A stretch of 64,000 nt of DNA from Rhodoferax koreense (GCF_001955695.1 NZ_CP019236.1:372001-436000); one strand, 5' to 3'; counted from the first letter of the stretch, positions 1 to 8,395 are shown. Numbers and translations: made by a program. The notes: generated by a model from the letters alone, not told the origin.

Positions 1-443
1 GCACGGCGGTCCTGTATCGCCTGGCCTATGCCGATGCGCAGCAACTCCGGCCGTACGCACTGGCACGCTGGACCATGCCGCCGGCCCAGCTGGTGCGCCA
101 GCGGCTGCGCGACCGGCTGGGCGAGCGCCGCGCGGTGTTGAACGCCGGGGAGAGTGCTTCGCTGGTGCGCACCGAAGGCAGCCTGCCGTTGGTGTTGCGT
201 GTCGAACTCGCCGAGTTCACGCACCTGTTCAGTTCGCCGACGGCCAGTGCCGGCCTGGTGCGCCTGCGCGCCACGCTGGTGGACGACACGCCCGCGGGTG
301 AGAAGCTGCTGGCGCAGCGCCAGTTCATCGTCCAGCGGGATGCGCCGACGGCGGACGCCGCCGGCGGCGCACGCGCCCTTGCGGCGGCCACCGATGCGGC
401 GGCGGTCGAGATCGAGCAGTGGCTCGCGACGGTGGCGCGCTGA
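1..443 (+). CDS. ABC-type transport auxiliary lipoprotein, C-terminal part (partial)
   Basis: The reading frame is open from the first bases of the window to the stop at 441-443, so the gene starts upstream and only the C-terminal 147 or so residues are seen. The visible start-like ATG at 75 is internal, because the preceding codons (YRLAYADAQQLRPYALARW) fit the family. The pattern Y-x-L-x-Y-x(n)-L-x-x-Y-x-x-x-x-W followed by P-x-x-L-V-x-x-R-L-R-x-x-L matches the PqiC/YmbA-like auxiliary lipoproteins of Mla/Mce-type ABC systems. These sit on the inner face of the outer membrane and help move lipids between membranes. The transporter genes would be expected just upstream, outside the window. 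The family call is by recognition and moderately secure. Confidence 0.7.
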   Translation, partial: TAVLYRLAYADAQQLRPYALARWTMPPAQLVRQRLRDRLGERRAVLNAGESASLVRTEGSLPLVLRVELAEFTHLFSSPTASAGLVRLRATLVDDTPAGEKLLAQRQFIVQRDAPTADAAGGARALAAATDAAAVEIEQWLATVAR

Positions 444-456
444 GCGCGCAAGAACC

Positions 457-678
457 TCAACCGCGCAGGAACGGCGTCGGCTCGTGGTGTTTGCCGGGTT
501 CCGCCGGTTCCTGGCCGCGGCCAGGGTGCGGGTCGGGCGTGGAATAGACCTTGTTGGTCCAGCGGTCGCCGAAGGAATCGCCGGGCTCCGTGCCATGGTT
601 CACCCGGTGGGGATCGGGTGGCAGCGGCTTGGCGGTCTGCTCCTTCGCTTTTTCTTCCGGGGTGTTGGGGTGCTTCAT
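457..678 (-). CDS. small hydrophilic hypothetical protein
   Basis: A 73-residue protein starting MKHPNTPEEKAKEQ. I chose the ATG at 676-678 rather than an upstream in-frame start because GGAGG lies 6 nt before it. The product is highly polar and proline- and charge-rich, with no signal peptide or membrane segment, so it is probably disordered. It ends 13 nt from the convergent lipoprotein gene. I do not recognise a named domain; short proteins of this look are common in Burkholderiales and are usually left as hypothetical. Confidence 0.6.
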   Translation of the reverse strand: MKHPNTPEEKAKEQTAKPLPPDPHRVNHGTEPGDSFGDRWTNKVYSTPDPHPGRGQEPAEPGKHHEPTPFLRG

Positions 679-760
679 GCGGGGCCTCCGTGACAAAGCC
701 GCCGGTGCGGACACAGGCGGCCGGGAAGATCCGCGGACGAGTCCGCGGCGCTCGGGGAAA

Positions 761-1093
761 TTAGCGGCGGTTGAGCCAGCCGATCACATAACCCACGGCC
801 AGCGCGGTACCCACGGCGCGCAGCGGGTTGGCCGCCACATAGTCGCGCGCCTGATCGAGCGCACGCGTCGGTGCTTCGGCCATGCGCTGGCGGCGCGCCT
901 CCACGGCCAGGGCGGCCCGCTCCGCCTTGCTGGCGAGCTTGTCCACGGTCTCGTGCGCCGAACTCGAGGCGCGTTCGATCGCGCTGCGGGTCGGCTCGGC
1001 GACCTTGTCGATCGAATTGTGCAGGGCCGTGCCCACCTGGTTCACGCCGCGTTGCAGGCTGCTGTCAGGGAGGAGGCTGGAGACGTTCTGCAT
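761..1093 (-). CDS. YqjD/ElaB-like (DUF883-type) membrane-anchored protein
   Basis: A 110-residue protein with a helical, Ala/Glu/Arg-rich body (about residues 25-85) and a C-terminal segment AANPLRAVGTALAVGYVIGW followed by LNRR. The NP-x-x-A-v-g-x-A-x-x-x-G-x-x-x-G C-terminus is typical of the ElaB/YgaM/YqjD family, tail-anchored inner-membrane proteins that in E. coli bind stationary-phase ribosomes. Binding of ribosomes is inferred only from that family. A 144-nt non-coding gap separates it from the ParB-like gene upstream. Confidence 0.75.
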   Translation of the reverse strand: MQNVSSLLPDSSLQRGVNQVGTALHNSIDKVAEPTRSAIERASSSAHETVDKLASKAERAALAVEARRQRMAEAPTRALDQARDYVAANPLRAVGTALAVGYVIGWLNRR

Positions 1094-1237
1094 GATGGAA
1101 TCCTTTCAGAAGTGGGCCCGCATCGGTGGACGCCGAAAGCGCTCCCCGTGCAGGTCAAGTTCCATACTCTACGCCGGCAGGCCGAGCGCAGCTGTGGGAC
1201 ATCCTTGATCTTGCTGTAGGACAAGCCGGGCAGGGGC

Positions 1238-2041
1238 TCAGTGCCCGGCCGAGAGCTCTTCCACCCGCGCACGCAGCGCCGCGTTTTCGGCCGTGAGTTC
1301 GGCGATGGTCTGTTTCAACCGGGCGATCACCCCCTCCGGCGACTCGGGCTCGGTGCGTGCCACGGCCTTGGCCGCACGCACCTGGCGCGCAGCCTGTTGC
1401 AGCTCTTTCTTGCCACCGGCCGCGGCCGCCACCTGCTCCTCCTGGGGCAGCGAAGCCACGGTGGCGGCGGTGTTGATGGAGATCGTGCCGGCCTTCACCG
1501 CCGCCACCAGCTCGGGCGTGGCCGACTTCTGGATCTTCTCGATCTGCGTCACCGTGGCGCTGCTGATGCGCGCGGCCTTGGCAATGGCTTCGCGGCTGCT
1601 CAGCGGTTCGTCGGCGGTGTCCCACGGTGGCGACGCCTCTTCGGCAGCGGCCGTGGCCACGGGCGTGGCGTCTTCGGATGGCCCCGGCGCAGGTGCGGCG
1701 GGCGGCGGGTTTTTCTTGCGGGTGTCGAGGATGTTCTTCTTGCGCAGCGCCAGTACGCCACGCTGGAAGTCGGACACGCTGCGCCGGCCCAGGTGCTGGT
1801 CGATCATCCACAGGTGCACGTCGTCGAGCGACTTGAACGCGGTGTTCTGCACCGTGGAGAAGGGGATGTCGTGTTTGGTGCAGATGGCGTGGCGGTTGTG
1901 GCCGTCCACCAGCACCTCGCCCCACAGCACCAGGGCGTCGCGGCAGCCCTCGGCCAGGATGCTGCGCTCGAGGGCGGCGTATTCGTCGGGGGTCAGCGGG
2001 TCGATGTAGGCAAGGAGATCGGGGTTGACCGTGATGGGCAT
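1238..2041 (-). CDS. orphan ParB-N-domain protein with coiled-coil C-terminus
   Basis: A 267-residue protein. Residues 1-100 carry a ParB/Sulfiredoxin-type N-domain: PLTPDEYAALERSILAEG, then the signature VDGHNRH. A low-complexity Pro/Ala linker follows (about 110-145), then an Ala-rich segment that may be helix-turn-helix-like (REAIAKAARISSATVTQIE, near 150-170), and a C-terminal leucine-spaced coiled coil (about 235-262). There is no parA neighbour and no chromosome-partition context, so it is not the housekeeping ParB. Related proteins are annotated as plasmid replication/partition proteins or ParB-like nucleases, and here it could be a DNA-binding regulator. No good Shine-Dalgarno precedes the ATG; instead two tandem 10-bp repeats abut it (see the repeat entry). 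Confidence 0.7.
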   Translation of the reverse strand: MPITVNPDLLAYIDPLTPDEYAALERSILAEGCRDALVLWGEVLVDGHNRHAICTKHDIPFSTVQNTAFKSLDDVHLWMIDQHLGRRSVSDFQRGVLALRKKNILDTRKKNPPPAAPAPGPSEDATPVATAAAEEASPPWDTADEPLSSREAIAKAARISSATVTQIEKIQKSATPELVAAVKAGTISINTAATVASLPQEEQVAAAAGGKKELQQAARQVRAAKAVARTEPESPEGVIARLKQTIAELTAENAALRARVEELSAGH

Positions 2042-2042
2042 T

Positions 2043-2062
2043 TTTCGGGGGATTTCGGGGGA
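2043..2062. repeat. tandem 10-bp direct repeat next to the ParB-like start codon
   Basis: TTTCGGGGGA occurs twice in direct tandem (2043-2052 and 2053-2062), two bases upstream of the start codon of the ParB-like gene. One helical turn of spacing would place two protein subunits on the same DNA face. Autoregulation is inference only. The repeat also takes the place where a ribosome-binding site would be. Confidence 0.5.
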
Positions 2063-2106
2063 ATTGGGAAGCAGGGGCGGGATTGTAGGGTTGTCGCGCC
2101 GCCCAG

Positions 2107-3264
2107 CTAAGCGCCCAGCCCGAACAGCGCGCCCAGCCCCGCGTTGACGGCCAGACCACCGCCGACCAGCCAGGCGAACAGCACCGCCGCCAGCGCCAGG
2201 GGCTTGACGCCGGCCTTGCGGATCGCCGAGACATGGGTCGTCAGACCCAGGCCGGCCATGGCCATGGCGAGCAGCACGGTGTCGACGTCGGTGAGGTGCA
2301 GGACCATGGCCTGGGGCAGCACGGCCAGCGAATTCAGGCCGGCCACTGCCACGAAACCCAGCGCGAACCAGGGGATGGCGATGCCGCCGCGCACCGGTGC
2401 CCCGGTTTCGGCATGGTGGGCGTCACCGGGGTGCGAAGCGGCATCCGGCCGTGACAGCCACGCCGACAGCATGACCAGGAAAGGCGCGAGCATCATCACC
2501 CGCACCATCTTCGCGATCACGGCGGTGTTCGCAGCCTCCAGGCTCACCGCACGGCCTGCGGCCACCACCTGCGCCACCTCGTGGATGGTGGATCCGGCGA
2601 ACACGCCATAGTCGGTCGGCGACATGGCGATCCACCCGTACTGTGCATTGAGGTGGTACAGCGCCGGATACAGGAAGATGCCCACCGTGCCGAATACCAC
2701 GACGGTGGCCACCGCCACCATCACCTGCTCGGGCCGGCCGCGCACCACCGGATCGGCGGCCATCACGGCGGCCGCGCCGCAGATCGAACTGCCTGCGCCG
2801 ATCAGCATGGCGGTCTTCCGGTCCAGGCCAAACACCCGGGAACCCAGCAGGCAGGCCAGGCCGAAGGTGCTGCAGAGCATGCTCGCGTCGATCGCCACGC
2901 CGGCCCAGCCCACATGGGCGATGTCCTGGAAGGTCAGCCGCAGGCCGTACAGGACGATGCCCAGGCGCAGCAGGTTCGCCTTGGAAAACGCCACGCCCGC
3001 ACCGGCGGCGGCGCCGACGCGGCCGTACCAGGTGTTGCCGATCAACATGCCGAGCACGATGGACAGCGTCAAGGCGCTGATGCCGTGAGCCTGGAGCCAG
3101 CCGGACCGCCCGAGTCCGATCGACACGGAAGCGATGGCCGCGGTCAGGGCAAGGCCGGGCAACAGGGCTTGCAAGTGCGCCGCAGGCCCGTGTGGGCGTG
3201 GGGCTGCATCCGGCCGGGGCGGTGCCAGGGGCGATTCGGCGGCAACATTCACGGGCGGCTCCAT
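2107..3264 (-). CDS. YeiH family putative sulfate/sulfite exporter
   Basis: A 385-residue polytopic inner-membrane protein with about ten hydrophobic segments. Family-typical stretches include TLSIVLGMLIGN, LLRLGIVLYGLRLT, LIGAGSSICGAAAV and STIHEVAQVVAAG, all characteristic of the UPF0324/YeiH (Cons_hypoth698) family, which is linked to sulfonate or sulfite export. It is transcribed divergently from a LysR-type gene, the arrangement seen for yeiH-yeiE in enterobacteria, which supports control by that regulator. The Pro-rich N-terminal 30 residues are a species-specific extension. Transport substrate is inferred from the family, not shown by the sequence. Confidence 0.88.
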   Translation of the reverse strand: MEPPVNVAAESPLAPPRPDAAPRPHGPAAHLQALLPGLALTAAIASVSIGLGRSGWLQAHGISALTLSIVLGMLIGNTWYGRVGAAAGAGVAFSKANLLRLGIVLYGLRLTFQDIAHVGWAGVAIDASMLCSTFGLACLLGSRVFGLDRKTAMLIGAGSSICGAAAVMAADPVVRGRPEQVMVAVATVVVFGTVGIFLYPALYHLNAQYGWIAMSPTDYGVFAGSTIHEVAQVVAAGRAVSLEAANTAVIAKMVRVMMLAPFLVMLSAWLSRPDAASHPGDAHHAETGAPVRGGIAIPWFALGFVAVAGLNSLAVLPQAMVLHLTDVDTVLLAMAMAGLGLTTHVSAIRKAGVKPLALAAVLFAWLVGGGLAVNAGLGALFGLGA

Positions 3265-3370
3265 TCCATCGATTGCGAAGACATGGGCGCATCTTCCGAG
3301 GTTGCTGTTCAGCGGTCCAACGGATTATTTGGCTATGACCTAATGGCAAAACAGGTATATTGGGGCCACC
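3265..3370. promoter_or_regulatory. divergent promoter region between yeiH-like and LysR genes
   Basis: A 106-bp AT-richer gap between two divergent start codons. Both promoters and a LysR operator should lie here. The stretch around 3325-3360 (rich in TTATTTGG, TATGACC and GGTATATTGG) is the most AT-rich and is likely the core. I could not pick a single convincing T-N11-A site. Confidence 0.5.
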
Positions 3371-4330
3371 ATGCGCCTCACCTTGCGCCAGCTTTCGATC
3401 TTCACCGCGGTGGCCGACACGGGCAGCACCACGGCCGCCGGCCTGCACCTGGCGCTGTCGCAGTCGGCCACCAGCGGCGCCTTGAACGAGCTGGAAGGCC
3501 TGCTCGGCGCCCAGCTGTTCGACCGCATCGGCAAGCGGCTGCTGCTCAACGACAACGGACGGGCCTTGCTGCCGCAGGCCAGGTCGCTGCTGGACGCGGC
3601 GCAAGACATCGAGGCCGGATTCGGCGTCGGTGCGGGCAGGGGCGATGCCGACGCATTGGCAACGCGGCTGCGCGTCGGCGCCAGCACCACCATCGGCAAC
3701 TACCTGCTGCCAGCGCTGGCGGCGGCCTACCAGAGGGCCTGGCCCGCCACCGGCATCGACGTGTCCATCGGCAACACCCGCGAAGTGGCGGCCGCCGTGG
3801 CGCGGCTGGAGGTGGACCTCGGCCTGATCGAAGGACCGTGCCACGAGGCGGAATTGGCGGTGCGGCCGTGGCTGGAGGACGAGCTGGTCGTGGTCTGCTC
3901 CGCCGGTCACGCATTGCTTCGGGGAGATGCCGACCAGCGAATCCCGGTGGGTGTCTTGCGGCAGGCGCCATGGCTGCTGCGGGAGCCGGGTTCCGGCACG
4001 CGCGAAGCGGTAGAACATGCGCTGCTGCCGCACCTGCACCACCTGCAGGCTGGCATGCAACTGGGCAGCACCGAGGCCATCAAGCAGGCGGCCGCCGAGG
4101 GTCTGGGCCTGGCCTGCCTTTCGTTGTGCGCCGTGCAGGACCTGGTGACACTCGGCCGACTGAAGGTGTTGAACACGGCCCTGCCACGGCTCAGGCGCAG
4201 GTTTTACCTGGTGCAGCATCGCCAGAAGCGGCTTTCGGCCAACCTGGCGCGTTTTGTCGCGCACTGTGTCGATGCGATGCCCGACCTTTCAGCTCAATCG
4301 AAAGTCTCCTCCCCCGTCGGCTCGAAATGA
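3371..4330 (+). CDS. LysR-family transcriptional regulator (YeiE/CysB-like)
   Basis: A 319-residue LysR-type regulator. The N-terminal winged helix-turn-helix (about residues 1-60) reads LRQLSIFTAVADTGSTTAAG followed by LALSQSATSGALNELEGLLG and LFDRIGKRLLL. The remaining 250 residues form the periplasmic-binding-protein-like effector domain. Divergence from a yeiH-like exporter suggests it controls that gene in response to a sulfur compound or other anion. The last 37 nt overlap the convergent 3' end of the catalase-like gene (ending at 4294), so the two transcripts collide tail to tail. Confidence 0.88.
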   Translation: MRLTLRQLSIFTAVADTGSTTAAGLHLALSQSATSGALNELEGLLGAQLFDRIGKRLLLNDNGRALLPQARSLLDAAQDIEAGFGVGAGRGDADALATRLRVGASTTIGNYLLPALAAAYQRAWPATGIDVSIGNTREVAAAVARLEVDLGLIEGPCHEAELAVRPWLEDELVVVCSAGHALLRGDADQRIPVGVLRQAPWLLREPGSGTREAVEHALLPHLHHLQAGMQLGSTEAIKQAAAEGLGLACLSLCAVQDLVTLGRLKVLNTALPRLRRRFYLVQHRQKRLSANLARFVAHCVDAMPDLSAQSKVSSPVGSK

Positions 4331-5520
4331 GGCACGGCATTCATCTGGTGCCGCAGTTGCGACAGCGACAGGTAGATGCGCCGCCGCGCGCGGCTCTGGT
4401 TGCCGAGCGGACGGTGCTCGGCGATGCTGTGCCAGGGGTTGTACGACAGGCGCTTGGCGAATTCCATCTGCGCGGGTGAGTCGAACTTCTGGCCGGGGAT
4501 GTGCAGCGTGGCCACGGGGACGCGTGGCGACAACCGCTCGGGCCACAGCACGGCGGCGTTCTCGATCGGCATCAGGTGCGGATCGGTCTGCAGCTGGAGG
4601 CGCAGCTCGATGTCCACGGCACCGTGGGCCAGGGCGGCCACCATGGCGTCGCGCAGGTAGTCGTCTGGTGGGCGCAAAGGCAGGCGCGGGATGGGCGTGC
4701 GTCGCTGGTCGGTCGGCCAGAACGAATACTGCATGGCCTGGCCTTCGCCGAGCAGGTAGGGCACGCAGCTGAAATACGGCGCCTCGAAGGGGCTGGACTG
4801 CGTCTTGATCCACAGGCCCTGCATCACCAGGTCGAGCAGGTGCGGCCGGGTGAAGTTGAGGAAGTAGAACAGCGAGGCGTTCTTCAGGCTGTTCTCCTGC
4901 AGTTGCGCGTTGGCGCGCACATCGGGCGTGACGAAGGTCGGCGGCGAGACGCCGAACAGGTCCTGCGTCCATTTCTCCTCGTCCATGAGTTTCGGCCCCG
5001 GCACATCCATGAGCTTCACGCTGATGCTCATGAAGCCCACGTCGTCGATGTCGGGCGTGACGTAGGGCCCCGGCCCCGAGAAACGCACCCAGGCCGGGTA
5101 GCTGCGTGGTGTGGCGAAGATGCCGCGGCGCAGGTGTTCGGGCAGGCCTTCGTGCACGCGCAGTTCGGCGCGCACGATGCCCTGGGTCTTGGTATTGCCG
5201 CCGCGCTCGAAGCCGCCGGGCTTCCACAGGCCGCGCATCTGTTTTTCGAAGGTGGCAATGATGGCGTCGACGAATGCCTCTTCGCCGGGCAGCAGCCGTT
5301 CCTCGGCGATCCGCAGGCCCTCGTCGGTCCGCTGCGCGTTGATGAGGAAGGTGGTCAGCCGCGTCAGCGGGTCGCGCAGCACGGCGTCGAAGGCGGGGCG
5401 AAAGAACGGGTCGAAACGGCGCTCGAGCTGGATCAACGCGAGCGAGGTGTCGGAGACCCAGTTCAGCAGCGCCGAGCCGGTGTTGGCGCGCGGCACGGGC
5501 CGGCTGGTGTTGGAGTTCAT
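4294..5520 (-). CDS. catalase-superfamily haem protein, atypical (last gene of the redox operon)
   Basis: A 408-residue protein starting MNSNTSRPVP. Its ATG overlaps the stop of the Dyp-peroxidase gene as ATGA, so the two are translationally coupled; the longer upstream frame is a shadow. Catalase-superfamily marks are the central block IVRAELRVHEGLPEHLRRGI, YPAWVRFSGPGP, MSISVKLMDVPG, and the C-terminal NPWHSIAEHRPLGNQSRARR. The region where the distal catalytic His of catalases is expected (about residues 100-122, GGNTKTQGIVRAE) contains no His, and I cannot find the usual R-x-x-x-Y proximal ligand motif. It may therefore be a haem-binding hydroperoxide-metabolising relative (allene-oxide-synthase-like) rather than a true catalase. 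No signal peptide. Confidence 0.75.
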   Translation of the reverse strand: MNSNTSRPVPRANTGSALLNWVSDTSLALIQLERRFDPFFRPAFDAVLRDPLTRLTTFLINAQRTDEGLRIAEERLLPGEEAFVDAIIATFEKQMRGLWKPGGFERGGNTKTQGIVRAELRVHEGLPEHLRRGIFATPRSYPAWVRFSGPGPYVTPDIDDVGFMSISVKLMDVPGPKLMDEEKWTQDLFGVSPPTFVTPDVRANAQLQENSLKNASLFYFLNFTRPHLLDLVMQGLWIKTQSSPFEAPYFSCVPYLLGEGQAMQYSFWPTDQRRTPIPRLPLRPPDDYLRDAMVAALAHGAVDIELRLQLQTDPHLMPIENAAVLWPERLSPRVPVATLHIPGQKFDSPAQMEFAKRLSYNPWHSIAEHRPLGNQSRARRRIYLSLSQLRHQMNAVPHFEPTGEETFD

Positions 5521-7049
5521 CGTCGGCCTCTCGCTGGCGCCCAGGCCAGGTAGCGCAGCGCGCGCAGGCCGGGCAGGAAGAAGTACGCACCGCCGCGCAG
5601 CGTGACGAACTGCGGCAGGCCAGTGAGCCGCCGGTCCGGCCCGTGGGCCTGGGGGATTGAGAAGCTGTCGGTCGCCACACCTTCGGGTGTGGCCTGCCGT
5701 GTCCCGAGCAGGGGATCGGCTTCGTTGGCCAGGCCGTTGAAATGCGTGCCCGCGAGCCAGGCGCTCTGCACGAACTCGAACTGCCGCGCGATGTTGGCAT
5801 TGAGGCAGACGAAGAACAGGCCGGTCTCGTGGCCGCCATCCGCAGTGGACGGCTTTTGCAACGCCTCGACCAGCGGCACCGGCCGGCCGTATTCGCGGCC
5901 ACGGCGCAGCAGCCGGTGAAAGCGCGTGGAGGCCACCAGGTCCTGTCCCAGGGCCTGGCTGTCGAAGCCCAGTGTGCGCCGCAGCCATGAGAGCGGGCCG
6001 GCATCGCCCGGCGGCAGGTCGGCGCTGCGCGGGTTGGCACGGCGCACATGGGCACCGAGCGGGCAGCACAGACCGCGCGGATCGGCGTTGAAGTCGAAGT
6101 CGTTCAGATCCACCGCCGCACCCATGGCGGCGCCGATGTGCGTGGCCTGCGCCAGGGGCACGCCGCTGCGCGTGCGGCCGACCATGCACGCGGCGAGCTG
6201 CTCCCGGCGTTCATGGTCGCCGCCGGCCTGGCGGTCCAGCCATTGCCAGAAGCCGGGCACATCCTGCTGCAGTTGCCGCAATACCAGGTAGCTGCCGTTG
6301 CGGCCCAGGTCCGCCTGGCCGGGAACATCCTCCGCGCGTGGCAGCAGGCCTTGCGGATCCTGCTCCGGGTCGAGCAGCGGCCGGTCGGTGTAGCCGCCGT
6401 ATTCGTTCGGATAGCCGAGCAAGAACTCGCCGAGGCAGGCCAGGTTGGCGTAGTCGGCCTGCTCGGCATCGGCGGCGGGGCGTGCCCGCGGCCAGTCGAG
6501 CTCGGGCTGCGAGATGCCGTCGGCAAAACCGAAATGCTCGACGTTGCGCAGATCGCCGCAGGGCCAGCGCGCCAGGGTGTCGAAGCCGGCGGCGCACTCG
6601 GATTCGATCGCGGCCTGCCACGCATTGAGCCGGCCGGGCAGCGCGTACAGCATCAGCAGCACATGCGGTGTCCGGGCGCCAAGGCCCCAGCGCCAAGCCT
6701 CGGGGGCGTTGGACCCCACATCGCCGAGCCGGCGTGCGCGGCTGGCGTCGCTGCCCATTCCGGATACGAACTCGGCCGAGAAGCCGTCGACGACGTGGCG
6801 CGGCACCCCAAGGGCATGCATCCCCTCGGCTGTGAGCGCCACCTGCAGCGCGGTGGCCGGCAGCGGTTCGACGGCCGCGGCGCTGGCCACCGGCGCGGCG
6901 GCGAGCCATTGCCTTGCGGCGAGAAGGTCGCGCACTCGCAGCAGCAGGAAGCAGGCCTCGGTGTGGTGCTTGTAGCCGAAGCGCACGATGCCCTGGATGT
7001 CGTCCAGCGCCACCGAGGCATGCACGCTCGCAGTTGCGGCGGTGGTCAT
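5517..7049 (-). CDS. Dyp-type haem peroxidase
   Basis: A 510-residue protein. The start MTTAATASVHAS is chosen because its ATG overlaps the TGA of the preceding gene (ATGA at 7046-7049). The dye-decolourising-peroxidase signature GxxDG is GFADG at residues 174-178 with the distal Asp at 177, and the proximal His is probably His334 in GAHVRRANPR. The stretch NGSYLVLRQLQQDVPGFWQWL is also typical. No signal peptide or Tat motif is seen, so it should be cytosolic or carried by a partner. Dyp peroxidases oxidise phenolics and dyes with H2O2. The operon gives it a flavin oxidase (possible H2O2 source) and a catalase-like partner. Confidence 0.9.
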   Translation of the reverse strand: MTTAATASVHASVALDDIQGIVRFGYKHHTEACFLLLRVRDLLAARQWLAAAPVASAAAVEPLPATALQVALTAEGMHALGVPRHVVDGFSAEFVSGMGSDASRARRLGDVGSNAPEAWRWGLGARTPHVLLMLYALPGRLNAWQAAIESECAAGFDTLARWPCGDLRNVEHFGFADGISQPELDWPRARPAADAEQADYANLACLGEFLLGYPNEYGGYTDRPLLDPEQDPQGLLPRAEDVPGQADLGRNGSYLVLRQLQQDVPGFWQWLDRQAGGDHERREQLAACMVGRTRSGVPLAQATHIGAAMGAAVDLNDFDFNADPRGLCCPLGAHVRRANPRSADLPPGDAGPLSWLRRTLGFDSQALGQDLVASTRFHRLLRRGREYGRPVPLVEALQKPSTADGGHETGLFFVCLNANIARQFEFVQSAWLAGTHFNGLANEADPLLGTRQATPEGVATDSFSIPQAHGPDRRLTGLPQFVTLRGGAYFFLPGLRALRYLAWAPARGRR

Positions 7050-8350
7050 AACAGCCCCAGCCAGGCTTGCGCCTGGACTTCGTTCATGCGCCGCCGGGCG
7101 AGGCCTTCGCGCACGCGCTGGTTGCGCCGCAGGTCGGCCAGGGTCAAACCGGGGTAGGCCTTGTACCAGACCTGGGTCGGTACCTGGTGGCGGCGCTGGT
7201 AGCACTTGAAGGGCTGTTCGCGGCGCGCGCCGCCGAGGATCAGCCAGCGCGTGCGTGGCCAGCCCACGCCGTTGCTGAACACCAGGTTCAGCCCCCAGGC
7301 CACCTTGTTGATGAAGTCGTCCATGTAGCTCTGGTGGCTGCCGTCGTAATTGCTGGTGAAGACCACCCGGGTGCGGCCGTTAAGGAAGGCCCAGCGTGCG
7401 AAATGGATGGTCTGGACCCGCGCCAGGTGGCCGCGTGTGAACACGTGGCGGCAGGCGTAGTCGATGGCTACCAGCAGCGCGCTCAGCAGCCAGAGGCGGA
7501 ACAGCCCCGGCTTGACCGGGCCGAGCGCGGTGTATTGGTTGGTGACGTCGAAATCCTCGATGTCCTGCAGCGCCTGGAGCGCCTCGGCTTCCGGCCGCGG
7601 GCAGATTTCGGGGTCGGCCTCTTCGCGGCGGCGCAACTGCCAGACGATGAGCGGCGCGAGCACGACGAGGAATGGCAGCACCAGCAGGCCGGCCAGCGGT
7701 ACCGCCACGAGGTGCAGCCATTGCCGCAGCTGCCAGCCCGGCGGCGTGGGGACTGGCGGCGTGAGCGAGAGCCGGCCGGCCGCGACTTCGGCATCGGCGA
7801 AGCGGCGCAGGGCCTGGCGCATGGCCTCGGCGGTGGTGGCTTCGTCGTCGTCGGCGTCATCCTGCCGCACCCTTTGCGACAGCAGCCGGCGCAAGGCATC
7901 GTCCTCGCGGATCTGCCGCACGCTGCGGCCGACCCAGTTCACATATTGCGCGGCCAGCGGCCGGTCGTGCGCGCACATCCAGGCCAACAGGTCGGTGCCG
8001 GCGGTGAAGCCTTCGCAATGCGTGAAGATGCGCCGCAGTCCGTCGTTCGCGCGCTCGGCGAGTTCGGCCAGCAGGTCGCGGCCCGGCCCGTCGCAATCGC
8101 CCATGAAGGCCAGGTAGGTGGGCAGGACCGGGCGCGGCAACCCATAGACCTGCAGGTCGGCCTGCAACGCGTCGTCGAGAAGCACCAGGCGGGCGAAGTG
8201 CAGCTTCTCGAAGAGGGCGAACGGCACGACGGCATTGCGCGGATCGGCCTGGCCGGGGTTGGCATTCATGGCGTTGAGCAACAGCCTCAGGCCGGGCTCG
8301 TGGCCCTCGGCCAGGCGGGCGACCACCATGAAATGCGATTGCGGCATCAT
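7046..8350 (-). CDS. conserved membrane-anchored protein of unknown function in the redox operon
   Basis: A 434-residue protein; tandem ATGs lie at 8350 and 8347, with GGAAG about 8 nt upstream. I do not recognise a named family. The N-terminal half (residues 1-190) is soluble and starts SHFMVVARLAEG. A strong hydrophobic stretch follows (about 211-238) with an Arg-rich end, and a second weaker one near 276-296. The C-terminal part is rich in aromatic and basic residues (WAFLNGRTRVVFTSNYDGSH and DFINKVAWGLNLVFSNGVGW), which looks conserved and functional. It is coupled to the Dyp gene by ATGA, implying a stoichiometric partner, perhaps a membrane anchor. A copy of a dispersed repeat separates it from the gene upstream. 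Confidence 0.7.
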   Translation of the reverse strand: MMPQSHFMVVARLAEGHEPGLRLLLNAMNANPGQADPRNAVVPFALFEKLHFARLVLLDDALQADLQVYGLPRPVLPTYLAFMGDCDGPGRDLLAELAERANDGLRRIFTHCEGFTAGTDLLAWMCAHDRPLAAQYVNWVGRSVRQIREDDALRRLLSQRVRQDDADDDEATTAEAMRQALRRFADAEVAAGRLSLTPPVPTPPGWQLRQWLHLVAVPLAGLLVLPFLVVLAPLIVWQLRRREEADPEICPRPEAEALQALQDIEDFDVTNQYTALGPVKPGLFRLWLLSALLVAIDYACRHVFTRGHLARVQTIHFARWAFLNGRTRVVFTSNYDGSHQSYMDDFINKVAWGLNLVFSNGVGWPRTRWLILGGARREQPFKCYQRRHQVPTQVWYKAYPGLTLADLRRNQRVREGLARRRMNEVQAQAWLGLL

Positions 8351-8395
8351 ATGTTTTGCTTCCAACGCACTTTCGCGGCGATCCTCGGCTTCAGT

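Noticed and set aside
1238..2041. Chromosomal partition ParB
   Set aside because: No parA, no parS-like palindromes were recognised and the C-terminal part is unlike ParB; it is treated as an orphan ParB-like protein.
2581..4479. 632-codon plus-strand frame over yeiH and LysR
   Set aside because: It overlaps two well-supported genes and consists of low-complexity Gly/Arg/His stretches; it is a shadow.
4294..6189. Longer start for the catalase-like gene
   Set aside because: The extra 5' part overlaps the Dyp gene in another frame; the ATGA junction at 5517-5520 gives the real start.
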